Origin: an uncultured Clostridium sp.
GTDB taxonomy: Bacteria; Bacillota; Clostridia; Peptostreptococcales; Peptostreptococcaceae
Direction of reading: 5' to 3'
DNA: 64,000 bases
NCBI GenBank assembly: GCA_945871955.1
Contig: CAMBXR010000005.1
Coordinates: 21,102 to 85,101, forward strand
In this document: one piece after another, positions 1-10,685 of the stretch
Layout: each line of letters starts with the position of its first letter
Position numbering within the stretch: position 1 is the stretch's first letter
Program-made: the position numbers and the translations under genes
The notes under the pieces: model-generated
The model's input: only the letters and a program-made list of their open reading frames with translations
What the model was told of the DNA's origin: nothing
Database searches by the model: none

Positions 1-39
1 TTATCCTCCATAGCTCTTTTTATTAAGTATTATTTAAAG

Positions 40-3000
40 TTATTTTGCTTCTTCTGCTATAACTTCACTTACTTTATCTACATATGCAGATGATTTTACT
101 GGCTTAGGTAATCTTTCATTTATTACATTCATTAAGTTATCTGTGCACTTATGTATGTCAACAAATTTACCATCTTCTACTACTGCAAACTTAGGATCTA
201 TTGGAGATAATACATTTCCTTGTATTTCTCCTAATTTAGCATATCTATATCTAGGGATTCTCTCTTCCATTTCCATACTTATATCACAAGTATCTTTGAA
301 ATCAAATTCAACCTCATATACACGAGCTATTTCTAAGGCTACTTCATAATTTGATAATACTACTCCCTCATCTATAGCAGCACTAACTGATTGTAATCTT
401 CTTTCTGTATTTGTAAATGTTCCATTTACTGAAGCAAATCCAGTCCCCGGTATTACTACATCTGATATATCACAAGTTTCTGTCATATGAGTATCGCAAA
501 CCATTAAAAATTCTAAATTACTTAAATTAGACATTATTGGATTTTCACCAAAGCATAGAAGTGCCTTCACCCCATCCATTGCTTCTTCTCCAGCTTTAAT
601 ACCTAAATCTATCAATCCTTGTGAGTTATTTTTAGCTTTTACTTGAAGTATTCCATCTCTAGGAGCACCTATATGCCCTGAAAGAAGAGCAATATTTGAT
701 ATCATAGCTGCAGCTTCTGTTGATACTATATTTTGTTGGAATACTATCATAGCCTTTTTAGCATCAGCATATGCTTTTGCTACTTCTAATATCTCATCAC
801 TTACAACTACATTTTCCAATGAGTTTTTAAATTCATCAAAATTATCTGCTGATGATACTTTACCCATATCAAGTAATACTTTTGATATTTCTTTTATAGC
901 ATCAAGATTATTTTCTGTATATATAATCTTTGTAGCAAAATCAAAGTTATTTACTTCACAATCCTTTGGATTTATTACATATACTTTAACTCCACCTTCC
1001 GCTGCTTGTTTTAACTTAAGCTGAATTACTGGGTTATTTTCCACTATAAATCCAAATGCTATAATTACATTTGTTGATAATAATTCATCTATAGTATTTG
1101 GTGAAGCATCAAGACCTAAAACTTTTTCTACTCCACTTTCTACATTGTTAAAGCAAAGAGTTTTAGCTCCCATTATATCTGCTAATTTTTTAATTACATA
1201 AGCTTCTTCATTTGTATATCTATCAGATATAGCAACTGCTACTGCATCTTTACCATATTTAGTAGCTATACTTTCAGCTTTCTTAGCAGTAAGTACTAAT
1301 GCTTCATGGTAGTCAGTTTCTCTAAATCCATCTTCACCTTTTACAAGTGGTGTAGTTAATTTCTCTTCTAGTACTGAACAGTCAAATCCCCATTTACCTT
1401 TACCACATAAAAGACCTTTATTTACTGGTCCATCTTTGTCTGGATTAGACTTAATTAACATGTCTCCATAAGTTTCTAAGTTTAGAGAACATCCAACTGA
1501 ACAGAATGAACATGTAGTATTCGTTACAGTAGTATCTAGTGGTACTTCTTTAGCTACTGTTTGTTTTTCTTGTAAAGCACCTGTTGGACATACACTTACA
1601 CATTGTCCACAAGATATACATCCAGACTCAGCTAAAGGTTTTTCTAAAGATGGTTTTACAACTGTATCGAATCCTCTATTAACTAAACCTAATGCTCCAA
1701 CACCCATTACTTCATCACAAACTCTTACACAAAGTCCACAAAGGATACATTTATTAGGATCTCTAACTATAAATGGATGGTCATCTTCAAATTCTATTAC
1801 ATTTTTATCTCCAGCAAGTCTTTCTGGTTTAACATTATACTTGTTAGCATAATCTACTAATTTACATTCAAAGTAATCATGACATCCACATTCTAAACAT
1901 CTAGAAGCATCTTTTAGAGCTTGCTCCTCATTATATCCAAATACAACCTCTGTAAAGTTATCTTTTCTTTCTTCTGCTTCTAATTGTTCCATAACTGGTC
2001 TACACATTCTTTCTCTATCTTCAAATGTTTTTTCAGTTATATCAAATCTTTCCACTACATATGGTTTTTCGTATTTTATTATTTCACCATTTAAGTAAGC
2101 ATCTATTGAAGCAGATACCTTTTTAGCGTCTGCTATAGCTTCTATTGCTATAGATATCTTATCATTACCACAGTCTCCACCTGCAAATACACCAGGCATA
2201 CTTGTCATAAATGTATCTTTATCATAAGCTATAGCATTTTTTCTAGTTTTTTCTAAATTTTCAAATGGTGAAGCATCTACTGCTTGACCTATGGCAAGTA
2301 TCATAGTATCTATGTCTATAGTTTCAGTTTTACCTTCAACTGGTACTGGTTTTCTTCTTCCAGATGCATCAGGCTCACCTAGTTCCATTACTTGAAGTAC
2401 TACTTGTTTAACTTTTCCTTCTTCATCAGCTATTACTTCTATAGGATTAGTTAAGTTTTTAAATATTACTCCTTCTTCTTCAGCTTCTACTATTTCTATC
2501 ATATCTGCTGGCATTTCATTTTTAGTTCTTCTATATATATTATAAACTTTTTTAGCTCCAAGTCTTACGGCAGTTCTACAAGCATCCATTGCAGTATTTC
2601 CACCACCAACTATAGCTACATTTTCACCAAGATTTATTTCTTCATTTCTAACAACTTTTCTTAAGAAGTCTATACCACCAATAACACCTATAGAATCTTC
2701 ACCTTTGCATCTAACACCTGTAGATACCCAAGCACCTATTCCAAGTAATACTGCATCATAATCTTTTCTTATTTTTTCAAAAGATATATCTACACCAACT
2801 TTAGTATTAGGTATCATTTTAACTCCCATACTTTCAATTAATGCTATTTCTTCATCTAATACTGCTTTAGGTAATCTATATTCTGGTATACCATATCGAA
2901 GCATACCACCAAGTTTTGGCATAGCTTCTATTATTGTTACTTTATGACCCTTTTGTCTTAAGAAATATGCTGCAGATAGACCCATTGGACCACCACCAAT

Positions 3001-3594
3001 TATAGCAACACTTTTATTTGTTTCAGGAGCTATTTCTGGTATAAATGGATTTTCTACTTTTAAATCTTTATCTGCTGCAAATCTCTTTAAATTAGCTATT
3101 GAAATTGGTTCATCCACAAGTTGTCTTCTACATTTTTCTTCACATGGATGAGGACATACTCTTCCTATAGCTGCAGGTAGAGGTATTTTATCTTTAATAA
3201 GCTCTATGGCTTTTTCATATTCTCCATTTGCTATTAATCCCACATATCCTTGGCAGTCAGTGCCTGCAGGACATGCAAGTACACATGGAGGTCTACAATC
3301 TCCCACATGGTTAGATAATAGTAACTCTAAATTTGTTTTTCTTGATTCTATAACTCTTTCAGTATTAGTTTTTATTATCATGTTTGGTGAAATTTCTGTA
3401 GCACAAGCTTTTACCATCTTAGGCATTCCCTCTATTTCAACCACACATAATCCACATGAACCATAAATCTTAGTTCTTTCATCGAAGCATAAAGTAGGAA
3501 TGAAAATATCATTTTCTTTTGCAACTTCAAGAATTGTTTGTCCTGGTAATCCTAATACTTCTTTACCATCTATATTTAATCTGAATTTATTCAT
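40..3594 (-). CDS. Fused iron-sulfur flavoprotein: N-terminal 2Fe-2S/NuoG-like domain, GltD-like FAD/NAD(P) oxidoreductase, two 4Fe-4S clusters, C-terminal molybdopterin-oxidoreductase-like domain without an evident catalytic Cys/Sec
   Basis: CGLCVVEIEG 2Fe-2S motif, HVGDCRPPC, two dinucleotide-binding motifs (AIIGGGPMGLSAA, VAIVGGGNTAMDA), CILCGLCVRVC and CISCGQCVSVC, CSFCSVGC...LLCGKGKWG. Confidence 0.85.
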   Translation of the reverse strand: MNKFRLNIDGKEVLGLPGQTILEVAKENDIFIPTLCFDERTKIYGSCGLCVVEIEGMPKMVKACATEISPNMIIKTNTERVIESRKTNLELLLSNHVGDCRPPCVLACPAGTDCQGYVGLIANGEYEKAIELIKDKIPLPAAIGRVCPHPCEEKCRRQLVDEPISIANLKRFAADKDLKVENPFIPEIAPETNKSVAIIGGGPMGLSAAYFLRQKGHKVTIIEAMPKLGGMLRYGIPEYRLPKAVLDEEIALIESMGVKMIPNTKVGVDISFEKIRKDYDAVLLGIGAWVSTGVRCKGEDSIGVIGGIDFLRKVVRNEEINLGENVAIVGGGNTAMDACRTAVRLGAKKVYNIYRRTKNEMPADMIEIVEAEEEGVIFKNLTNPIEVIADEEGKVKQVVLQVMELGEPDASGRRKPVPVEGKTETIDIDTMILAIGQAVDASPFENLEKTRKNAIAYDKDTFMTSMPGVFAGGDCGNDKISIAIEAIADAKKVSASIDAYLNGEIIKYEKPYVVERFDITEKTFEDRERMCRPVMEQLEAEERKDNFTEVVFGYNEEQALKDASRCLECGCHDYFECKLVDYANKYNVKPERLAGDKNVIEFEDDHPFIVRDPNKCILCGLCVRVCDEVMGVGALGLVNRGFDTVVKPSLEKPLAESGCISCGQCVSVCPTGALQEKQTVAKEVPLDTTVTNTTCSFCSVGCSLNLETYGDMLIKSNPDKDGPVNKGLLCGKGKWGFDCSVLEEKLTTPLVKGEDGFRETDYHEALVLTAKKAESIATKYGKDAVAVAISDRYTNEEAYVIKKLADIMGAKTLCFNNVESGVEKVLGLDASPNTIDELLSTNVIIAFGFIVENNPVIQLKLKQAAEGGVKVYVINPKDCEVNNFDFATKIIYTENNLDAIKEISKVLLDMGKVSSADNFDEFKNSLENVVVSDEILEVAKAYADAKKAMIVFQQNIVSTEAAAMISNIALLSGHIGAPRDGILQVKAKNNSQGLIDLGIKAGEEAMDGVKALLCFGENPIMSNLSNLEFLMVCDTHMTETCDISDVVIPGTGFASVNGTFTNTERRLQSVSAAIDEGVVLSNYEVALEIARVYEVEFDFKDTCDISMEMEERIPRYRYAKLGEIQGNVLSPIDPKFAVVEDGKFVDIHKCTDNLMNVINERLPKPVKSSAYVDKVSEVIAEEAK

Positions 3595-3607
3595 ATTATC
3601 CTCCTTC

Positions 3608-5356
3608 CTATTCTCTAACTATAGCGCCAAATTTACAAGTTTCTTCACATTTACCACATTTTATACATATATCATGATTTATTACATGCATTTCTTTCTT
3701 TTCACCAGAAATAGCGCCTACTGGACATTTCTTAGAACAAGCTGTACATCCTTTACAATCTTCTGTAATATTAAATGTGATTAAAGACTTACAAGATTTC
3801 GCTGTACATTTTTTATTATAAATATGATCTTCATATTCGTTTCTAAAATATTTAAGTGTAGTTAGAACCGGATTAGGAGCTGTTTGGCCAAGACCACACA
3901 TAGAACCATCTTTAATCTTTAATGCTAATTCTTCAAGTAATTCTATATCTCCATCCTTACCTTCACCTTTTGTTATTCTTTCTAATATTTCAAGCATTCT
4001 CTTTGTACCTATACGACAATAGTTACATTTACCGCAAGATTCTTTTCTAGTAAAGTCAAGGAAGTATCTTGCCATATCAACCATACAAGTAGTTTCATCC
4101 ATAACTATCATACCACCAGAACCAACTATAGCCCCAGTCTTATTAATATTTTCATAATCAACAGGCGTATCTATAAGTTCTGCCGGTATACATCCTCCAG
4201 AAGGTCCACCCATTTGTACTGCTTTAAATGCTTTATCTTGTTTTATTCCTCCACCTATTCCAAAGATAACATCTTTTAAAGGCAATCCCATAGGAACTTC
4301 AACAAGTCCTCCTTTTTTTATTTTTCCTGCAAGAGCAAATACTTTAGTTCCTTTACTTTTTTCTGTACCCATTGCACCAAATGCAGCTCCACCATTCGCT
4401 ATTATCCACGCAACATTGGCATAAGTCTCAACATTATTTATATTAGTAGGCTTTTGCCAATATCCTTTTGCTGCTGGGAAAGGTGGTTTAAGTCTAGGCA
4501 TACCTCTCTCACCTTCAAGAGAAGCTATAAGTGCAGTTTCTTCACCACATACAAATGCTCCTGCTCCTGCTTTTATTCTTAAATCAAAATCAAAACCTGA
4601 ATTAAATATATTCTTTCCTAAAAAACCCTTTTCCCTTGCTTGGGCCATGGCTATTTCTAGTCTATGTATAGCAAGAGGATATTCAGCACGAACGTATATA
4701 ACACCTTCTGTAGCTCCCATAGCATATCCACCAATTATCATACCTTCTATTAATGAATGTGGATCTCCTTCAAGAACAGATCTATCCATAAAAGCACCTG
4801 GATCACCTTCATCAGCATTACAAACTATATACTTTTGATCTGCTTTATTTTGATATGCTGCATTCCACTTAAACCAAGTAGGAAATCCAGCTCCACCTCT
4901 ACCTCTAAGACCAGATACTTTTATTTCTTCTATTACATCTTCTGGAGTCATTGAAGTGACAACTTTTTTAGTTGCTTCATACCCTCCTACAGATATATAT
5001 TCTTCTATTTTTTCAGGGTTAATTAAACCACAATTTCTAAGTACTACTCTTTTTTGTTTTTCAATAAATAATTTATCTTCATCTGAAATTGATATAGTTG
5101 TAGCTACCTTCCCATTTACAAGGTGTTTCTCAACTATTTCAGATACAAGATCAGGTTTTACTTTTACATATCTTGTTATTTTATTATCATCGTCATAAAC
5201 ATCTACTATTGGCTCTAAATAACAAGTACCTACACAACCTGTAATATCAACTTTTATATCTAAATTTCTTTCTTTTATTTGTCTTTCAAACTCTTCTGCT
5301 GTCTTTTTTGCACCTGTTGCAATTCCACAACTTCCTGCACCAATTATAACTTTCAT
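3608..5356 (-). CDS. NuoF/HydB-like NADH-binding flavin/Fe-S subunit with N-terminal thioredoxin-like and C-terminal 2x[4Fe-4S] domains
   Basis: GRGGAGFPTWFKW, ESCGKCNYCRIGT, C-terminal CKGCTACSKKCPVG...CIKCGKCEETC. Confidence 0.92.
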   Translation of the reverse strand: MKVIIGAGSCGIATGAKKTAEEFERQIKERNLDIKVDITGCVGTCYLEPIVDVYDDDNKITRYVKVKPDLVSEIVEKHLVNGKVATTISISDEDKLFIEKQKRVVLRNCGLINPEKIEEYISVGGYEATKKVVTSMTPEDVIEEIKVSGLRGRGGAGFPTWFKWNAAYQNKADQKYIVCNADEGDPGAFMDRSVLEGDPHSLIEGMIIGGYAMGATEGVIYVRAEYPLAIHRLEIAMAQAREKGFLGKNIFNSGFDFDLRIKAGAGAFVCGEETALIASLEGERGMPRLKPPFPAAKGYWQKPTNINNVETYANVAWIIANGGAAFGAMGTEKSKGTKVFALAGKIKKGGLVEVPMGLPLKDVIFGIGGGIKQDKAFKAVQMGGPSGGCIPAELIDTPVDYENINKTGAIVGSGGMIVMDETTCMVDMARYFLDFTRKESCGKCNYCRIGTKRMLEILERITKGEGKDGDIELLEELALKIKDGSMCGLGQTAPNPVLTTLKYFRNEYEDHIYNKKCTAKSCKSLITFNITEDCKGCTACSKKCPVGAISGEKKEMHVINHDICIKCGKCEETCKFGAIVRE

Positions 5357-5370
5357 TACACTCTCACCCC

Positions 5371-5880
5371 CTATGATCTTTCTCTAATTTCTGTTAAGAT
5401 CTCTTTCACAGAATCTTTAGTTAAATTACCATAAGTCTCATCTCCATCAGCACTTTTAACCATCATAACTGGTGCCAATGAACAACAACCTAAACAAGCA
5501 ACATTATTCAATGTAAATATACCATCTTCTGTCGTCTCTCCATCTTGTATTCCTAAAAATTCACAAACAGCTTCTTCTATCATCTCAGAACCATTTACAT
5601 GACATGCAGTCCCTTGACATAACATTATTAAATATTTTCCTATCGGTTGCAATCTGAATTGTGCATAGAATGTTGCTACACCATAAATTTTAGCTGTTTT
5701 TATTCCTGTAGCTTGAGAAATATAATTCATTGCATCTATAGAAATATATCCATAGATATCTTGAGTTTTTTGTAAAATTGTAATTAGACTTCCAGGTACT
5801 TTAGCATATTTATCTAAAATGGGATCAAGTTCTTTAAATTCTTGACATTTTTCAGTACCACAACAGCATTTTCCACTCAT
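5371..5880 (-). CDS. NuoE/HydC-like thioredoxin-like 2Fe-2S subunit
   Basis: MLCQGTACHVNGSE and NVACLGCCSLAPVMMV motifs; directly upstream of the NuoF-like gene. Confidence 0.92.
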   Translation of the reverse strand: MSGKCCCGTEKCQEFKELDPILDKYAKVPGSLITILQKTQDIYGYISIDAMNYISQATGIKTAKIYGVATFYAQFRLQPIGKYLIMLCQGTACHVNGSEMIEEAVCEFLGIQDGETTEDGIFTLNNVACLGCCSLAPVMMVKSADGDETYGNLTKDSVKEILTEIRERS

Positions 5881-6288
5881 TTACTCTACCCCCTATTGAA
5901 AAATTTAAAGCTAAATTTATATATTATGCTATTACAATAATATTAGCAAAAAATGGTAATTTTAGCAAACAAAAAAACACGTAAATCGTTATATTTTTAA
6001 CCCATTAACTTTCAACTTATACTATTTTTATATTTTTTTACAATATTTTTATATTTATAAATAATTATTAAATAAATAAAATTAATTATTTATAAATATA
6101 AATTAACAATATTATTCTTATTAGTAATCAGTAATTAATAAAAAAGAATTTTAATTATTGATTATATTAAATTAAAATAAATACCTTCATTATACTTGTT
6201 ATATTATTTAACAAAGAATATTATAATCAGTTCATAATTATTAGATAAGTTAACTAAATAAAAAATTAACTTAATTTTTAAATTTAAA

Positions 6289-6325
6289 AAATAAAGTTTC
6301 TACTTTAAAAGTAGAAACTTTATTT
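6289..6325 (-). terminator. Intrinsic terminator hairpin, perfect 17-bp stem with 3-nt loop, abutting the stop codon
   Basis: AAATAAAGTTTCTACTT-taa-AAGTAGAAACTTTATTT. Confidence 0.85.
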
Positions 6326-7194
6326 TATGCATTTTCAAAAGTATATATTGCATCTATTCTAGTAATAAAAATACTGTCATCTTTACATCCTATATATTTT
6401 GCATATTTTCTTACCTTTTCTTTAGCTGCCTCTATATCAGAAACACCTCTGTCAATTAATTCTTTAATATATATATCCATCAAAGAACTTTTATATTCTT
6501 TTAAATCAAAACCTAAATAATAAGCTAAGTTTTCTATTTCACATGAAAAATCTCCATCTTCTTTTACTAAAAATTCATAAACTTCTCTTCTATAAGGATT
6601 AGACATTATAATCTTTTGCACAACTTTACATCCATCTAACTTACTTATAAAACCGTCTTTATAATTATTAAAAAGTGCATTAGATTGTCTAATAGATTTT
6701 TTATCGATATAGGAGTTCACATCTGTAACACCATTTTCAATTAAAGCATCTAAAATAGCTAAATGAACACTAAAACAATCATTAAATAAGTACTCAGAAA
6801 GTTTAGAAATAATTGGTTTTATATCAAAGAATTTACTGCTATTTCTTTTATTTTTAGTATTAGATAAATCTCTGCTTACATTATTAAATAATCTTTCAAA
6901 ATCTAAATATTTATCACAATATATTTCTTTAAATAATTTGAAATCTATTGTAATAATATTATAAGAAACAATAGTTTCAACACCCTTTCTAATAACTTCA
7001 TTTATTAATTTTTTACCGTAATCTAAATATTTTTCATTTAAATGTCTAGTATTTGAGATATTTTCTAAACAATAAGTTTTAAAAAGTTGTGATGATTCAT
7101 TTGCATAGTTTTTAAAATTATTTCTAATTGTATTGTAATTATTTCTCTTATCATCAAATTTTATAATTGCACCGTTTATATCAAATGTAATCAT
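6325..7194 (-). CDS. Hypothetical protein
   Basis: Long ORF with start near a purine-rich RBS and a strong terminator at its 3' end; family not recognised. Confidence 0.7.
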   Translation of the reverse strand: MITFDINGAIIKFDDKRNNYNTIRNNFKNYANESSQLFKTYCLENISNTRHLNEKYLDYGKKLINEVIRKGVETIVSYNIITIDFKLFKEIYCDKYLDFERLFNNVSRDLSNTKNKRNSSKFFDIKPIISKLSEYLFNDCFSVHLAILDALIENGVTDVNSYIDKKSIRQSNALFNNYKDGFISKLDGCKVVQKIIMSNPYRREVYEFLVKEDGDFSCEIENLAYYLGFDLKEYKSSLMDIYIKELIDRGVSDIEAAKEKVRKYAKYIGCKDDSIFITRIDAIYTFENA

Positions 7195-7296
7195 TATTTC
7201 CCCTCCTTAAAATCAAATATTATTTCATTTTACTACTTATTATTTGATTTTAAGAGTTCTATTCCTTCTAAAAAAATAATTTGTCTAAAAGTTCTT

Positions 7297-7995
7297 CTAA
7301 ATAATGTTGAATATTCCAAGAATTATTGGAATAAACATGGAAGGTAGCAAATTAGCAACTTTAATATTACATATTTTTAACATATTTAGTCCTAGAGCAA
7401 AAATTAATAAGCTGCCTACACAAGTCATATAAGTAACAACAGAATCACTTAATATACTAGATAATGCTCCAGCGCCTAAAGCAATTATTCCTTCATAAAT
7501 AAATACTGCTATACTTGATAAGATAACTCCTAACCCCATGGATGCAGCAAAAAATATTGAAGATACTCCATCAAGAACTGATTTTGCAAGTAGTGTAGAA
7601 TGGTCACCATTTAATCCACTTTGTATTGCACCTACAACAGCCATTGCTCCAACACAAAATAATAAGCTAGCAGATACAAATCCTTTAGATAATTCTTTAC
7701 CATCATCTTCATCTACTTTATTTTTAGAAAATTTTTTATCCATATATTCACCAAATTTATTTAATAATTTGTCAAAATCAATTAATTCTCCAATAAATGC
7801 TCCAATGGAAATACAGATTACCACATATAATGGGTTATCGCCTTTTAAAGCTCCAGAAATACCTATATACATTACCACAAGGGCTATACCATCCATAATA
7901 GTTTTATTTAATCTTTCTGGTATACCTTTATTAATAATTAATCCTATTATTCCTCCGCCTATTATTGTTATAGTATTTACAATTACACCCAGCAT
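7297..7995 (-). CDS. DUF554 family membrane protein
   Basis: MLGVIVNTITIIGGGIIGLIINKGIPERL... multi-TM pattern typical of DUF554. Confidence 0.85.
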   Translation of the reverse strand: MLGVIVNTITIIGGGIIGLIINKGIPERLNKTIMDGIALVVMYIGISGALKGDNPLYVVICISIGAFIGELIDFDKLLNKFGEYMDKKFSKNKVDEDDGKELSKGFVSASLLFCVGAMAVVGAIQSGLNGDHSTLLAKSVLDGVSSIFFAASMGLGVILSSIAVFIYEGIIALGAGALSSILSDSVVTYMTCVGSLLIFALGLNMLKICNIKVANLLPSMFIPIILGIFNII

Positions 7996-8050
7996 AATAT
8001 CACCCCTTATTTATTTTTGTACTATATAATAAATATTATATTTCTTACAT

Positions 8051-9151
8051 TTATTTATCAATATTCTTTTCAACTAAGCTTATATATTTACCTGGATTTT
8101 GGGCAAAATCTTGAAAAGAAGCTTTAGTAAAAATAATATCTTCACCTAGAAATCTTTTATATCTCATTTCTTCTTTTTTTAAAGTTGATAAAAGTTTATT
8201 CTTATGATTGTTAATGACCATAATTTTAAGTGGTTCTTTATTTCTACTTGTTTGCACTCTTTTAAGCATATATTTTATATGTATATCAGCTTCTGGAAAA
8301 GAATATCCACAAAATACAACTAAATCTGCTTTTCTAAGTTCGCTTTCTGCCTTATTCCATACAGAACTTAAATATACATTGGACATATTCTTAAAATAGG
8401 TGGGTGGAACTATAATTGGTATAGTGTATTCTTTGCAATTTAAGCATGTTGCCTCATCTTGATTGTTTAATATTCTCATTACTCCGCCTTCATAGGGTGT
8501 TAAGGTTATACTGGAGCACACTGGACAATATAGCCAATTTAAAGATCCATGAATTTTATATAATTTAATCATTTTACCTTCCGGTCTTCTCCACTTGCTG
8601 TGTTTATAATTGAAATTTGCAAAATCAATACCATAGTCAAGCATTACAGGCATATCATTTTTATCATATAGCTTTGATATAGTATTATCTATATGAATAT
8701 CGTAATTTACACTTATAAATGTTGTATTTAGAAGCTGATTTTCTTTTAATAAATTATTCAATAATAGTTCATGATATTTATTACTTTCCTTAGATGCATT
8801 ATTTATGGAATTAGCTGTTAAAAGGATTAAATATTGCCTTAATAAATTAATAGATCCATTCCTATTATTATAAGTATCTGTTCCAAAATTTTTAAATGAT
8901 TCTCTTCTTTGTTCTGCCATATCAAGTATCCCAAGTACTTCTTCAAATGTAGGGAAGTTAACTTTATCTAAATTATCTTTTAATACATCAATATTAAATA
9001 CTTCTTTAAAAAATTCTCTAAGCTTTATATTCATTTGACTATTTGAATGTAATGGTAGACTATATTTAAAGTAAGTAGAAAACAATTCATTTTGAATAGG
9101 TAAATTTTCAGCTGCAGAAGCTCCTGCACCTAAGAAAATACATATATTCAT
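8051..9151 (-). CDS. SIR2-like domain protein
   Basis: FLGAGASAAENLP, FISVNYDIHIDNTI, YKIHGSLNWLYCPVC...CLNC (zinc ribbon), VVFCGYSFPEADIHI. Confidence 0.8.
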   Translation of the reverse strand: MNICIFLGAGASAAENLPIQNELFSTYFKYSLPLHSNSQMNIKLREFFKEVFNIDVLKDNLDKVNFPTFEEVLGILDMAEQRRESFKNFGTDTYNNRNGSINLLRQYLILLTANSINNASKESNKYHELLLNNLLKENQLLNTTFISVNYDIHIDNTISKLYDKNDMPVMLDYGIDFANFNYKHSKWRRPEGKMIKLYKIHGSLNWLYCPVCSSITLTPYEGGVMRILNNQDEATCLNCKEYTIPIIVPPTYFKNMSNVYLSSVWNKAESELRKADLVVFCGYSFPEADIHIKYMLKRVQTSRNKEPLKIMVINNHKNKLLSTLKKEEMRYKRFLGEDIIFTKASFQDFAQNPGKYISLVEKNIDK

Positions 9152-9258
9152 ATAACTAATTCACCTTCTTTCTTAAATTACATTCCTCTTAATGCTCTAA
9201 TTAAATGACTTATATTTCAATTGTAGTAGTTATTTTTATCAAAAGTCCACCTAATAAA

Positions 9259-9290
9259 AAAAGTCCTAATATATTTATATTAAGACTTTT
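9259..9290 (-). terminator. Terminator of the COG4100-type gene
   Basis: AAAAGTCCTAATATA...TATATTAAGACTTTT. Confidence 0.7.
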
Positions 9291-9303
9291 AACTGTTATT
9301 ATT

Positions 9304-10584
9304 CTATTTATTTAACTTTTTTATATACTCAACTGCTTTTAATGTTCCCATTTTAGAGTGATCAAATGTAAGTCCACCTTGGAAGTATACGTTATATGGA
9401 GGTCTAATTGGTGCATCGGCACTAAGTTCTATAGAAGATCCTTGTATAAATGCCCCTGCTGCCATTATTACCTCATCTTCATACCCTGGCATTGCCCAAG
9501 GTTCTGGCTTAACGTAAGAATCAACTGGAGCTGCTGCTTGAACTCCTTGACAAAATGCTATAACTTCATCAGCATTTTTAAGTCTCACAACTTGTATTAT
9601 ATCGCTTCTTAAATCATCATATTTAGGAAGGACTTCATATCCTAATTTTTCAAACATTCTAGCACAATAAATTGCACCCATCACTGCTTGTGATGTTATA
9701 TATGGAGCCATAAAGAACCCTTGAAGTACATTTCTTGTAGTTCCAAAAGTAAGACCACATTCTTTTCCTATACCTGGAGTAGTTAATCTATAAGATATCA
9801 TTTCAACTAAATCTTTTCTACCAGCTATATATCCTCCAGTTAAAGCAAGTCCACCACCTGGATTTTTAATTAGAGAACCTGCCATTATATCTGCTCCAAC
9901 TTCTGTTGGTTCTTTTGTATCTAAAAATTCTCCATAGCAGTTATCAACCATTACTATTAAATCCTTATTTACTGATTTAACTACTTCTATAGCTTCTTTT
10001 ATATCATCTATTGATAATGACTTTCTCCAAGAATATCCCTTAGATCTTTGTATCATTACAAGCTTAGTTCTTTCATTTATCTTTTTCTTAACACCTTCTA
10101 AGTCAATATTTCCATCAGGTAAGAAATCAACATCTTGATATGTTACACCAAATTCTTTAAGTGATCCTTTTTCTTCTCTTATTCCTATTACACCTTGTAG
10201 TGTATCATAAGGTTTTTCTGTTATTGACAGTATCTCATCTCCTGGTCTAACTATACCTTGTATACATAAACTTAATGCATGAGTTCCATTTACTATTATT
10301 GGTCTAACTAAAGCATCTTCTGCTCCAAAAACATCTGCATATATTTCTTCTATTTTTTCACGACCTATATCATTATAACCATATCCAGTAGTCCAGTTAA
10401 AGTGGTTATCACTTAAGTTAGCTCTTTGCATAGCTCTAAGCACCTTATATTGGTTATATTCTCTTATTTCTTTTATTTTATCAAATTGATCTTTTATATC
10501 TTCCATTACTTCATTAGATAATTGAAAAGTTTCATCATCTAGTCCGTAATATTCTTTTAATAATTCACTAGTTTCTTTAAGCAC
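9304..10584 (-). CDS. Methionine gamma-lyase family / COG4100 PLP-dependent protein
   Basis: PLP enzyme pattern (VRPIIVNGTHALSLCIQGIVRPGDEIL, MVDNCYGEF, AGSLIKNPGGGLALTGGYIAG); typical clostridial position next to hfq-miaA. Confidence 0.85.
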   Translation of the reverse strand: MLKETSELLKEYYGLDDETFQLSNEVMEDIKDQFDKIKEIREYNQYKVLRAMQRANLSDNHFNWTTGYGYNDIGREKIEEIYADVFGAEDALVRPIIVNGTHALSLCIQGIVRPGDEILSITEKPYDTLQGVIGIREEKGSLKEFGVTYQDVDFLPDGNIDLEGVKKKINERTKLVMIQRSKGYSWRKSLSIDDIKEAIEVVKSVNKDLIVMVDNCYGEFLDTKEPTEVGADIMAGSLIKNPGGGLALTGGYIAGRKDLVEMISYRLTTPGIGKECGLTFGTTRNVLQGFFMAPYITSQAVMGAIYCARMFEKLGYEVLPKYDDLRSDIIQVVRLKNADEVIAFCQGVQAAAPVDSYVKPEPWAMPGYEDEVIMAAGAFIQGSSIELSADAPIRPPYNVYFQGGLTFDHSKMGTLKAVEYIKKLNK

Positions 10585-10685
10585 TTAATCTCACCTATTT
10601 TCTTTTATTTGTCACTTTTATTTGTCACTTTAAAAATTTTATCATAGTAAAAATTTCAGTGCAAGATTTATAAGTAAATTCTAGA

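Noticed and set aside
40-3594. Calling the 1184-aa protein a formate dehydrogenase alpha subunit
   Set aside because: The Fe4S4/molybdopterin region is present but no in-frame Cys/Sec active-site motif was seen; NuoG-like degenerate domain fits better.
5881-6288. Very AT-rich 400-bp intergenic region
   Set aside because: No convincing ORF, repeat or RNA structure beyond the terminator; probably promoter region of the NuoE operon.
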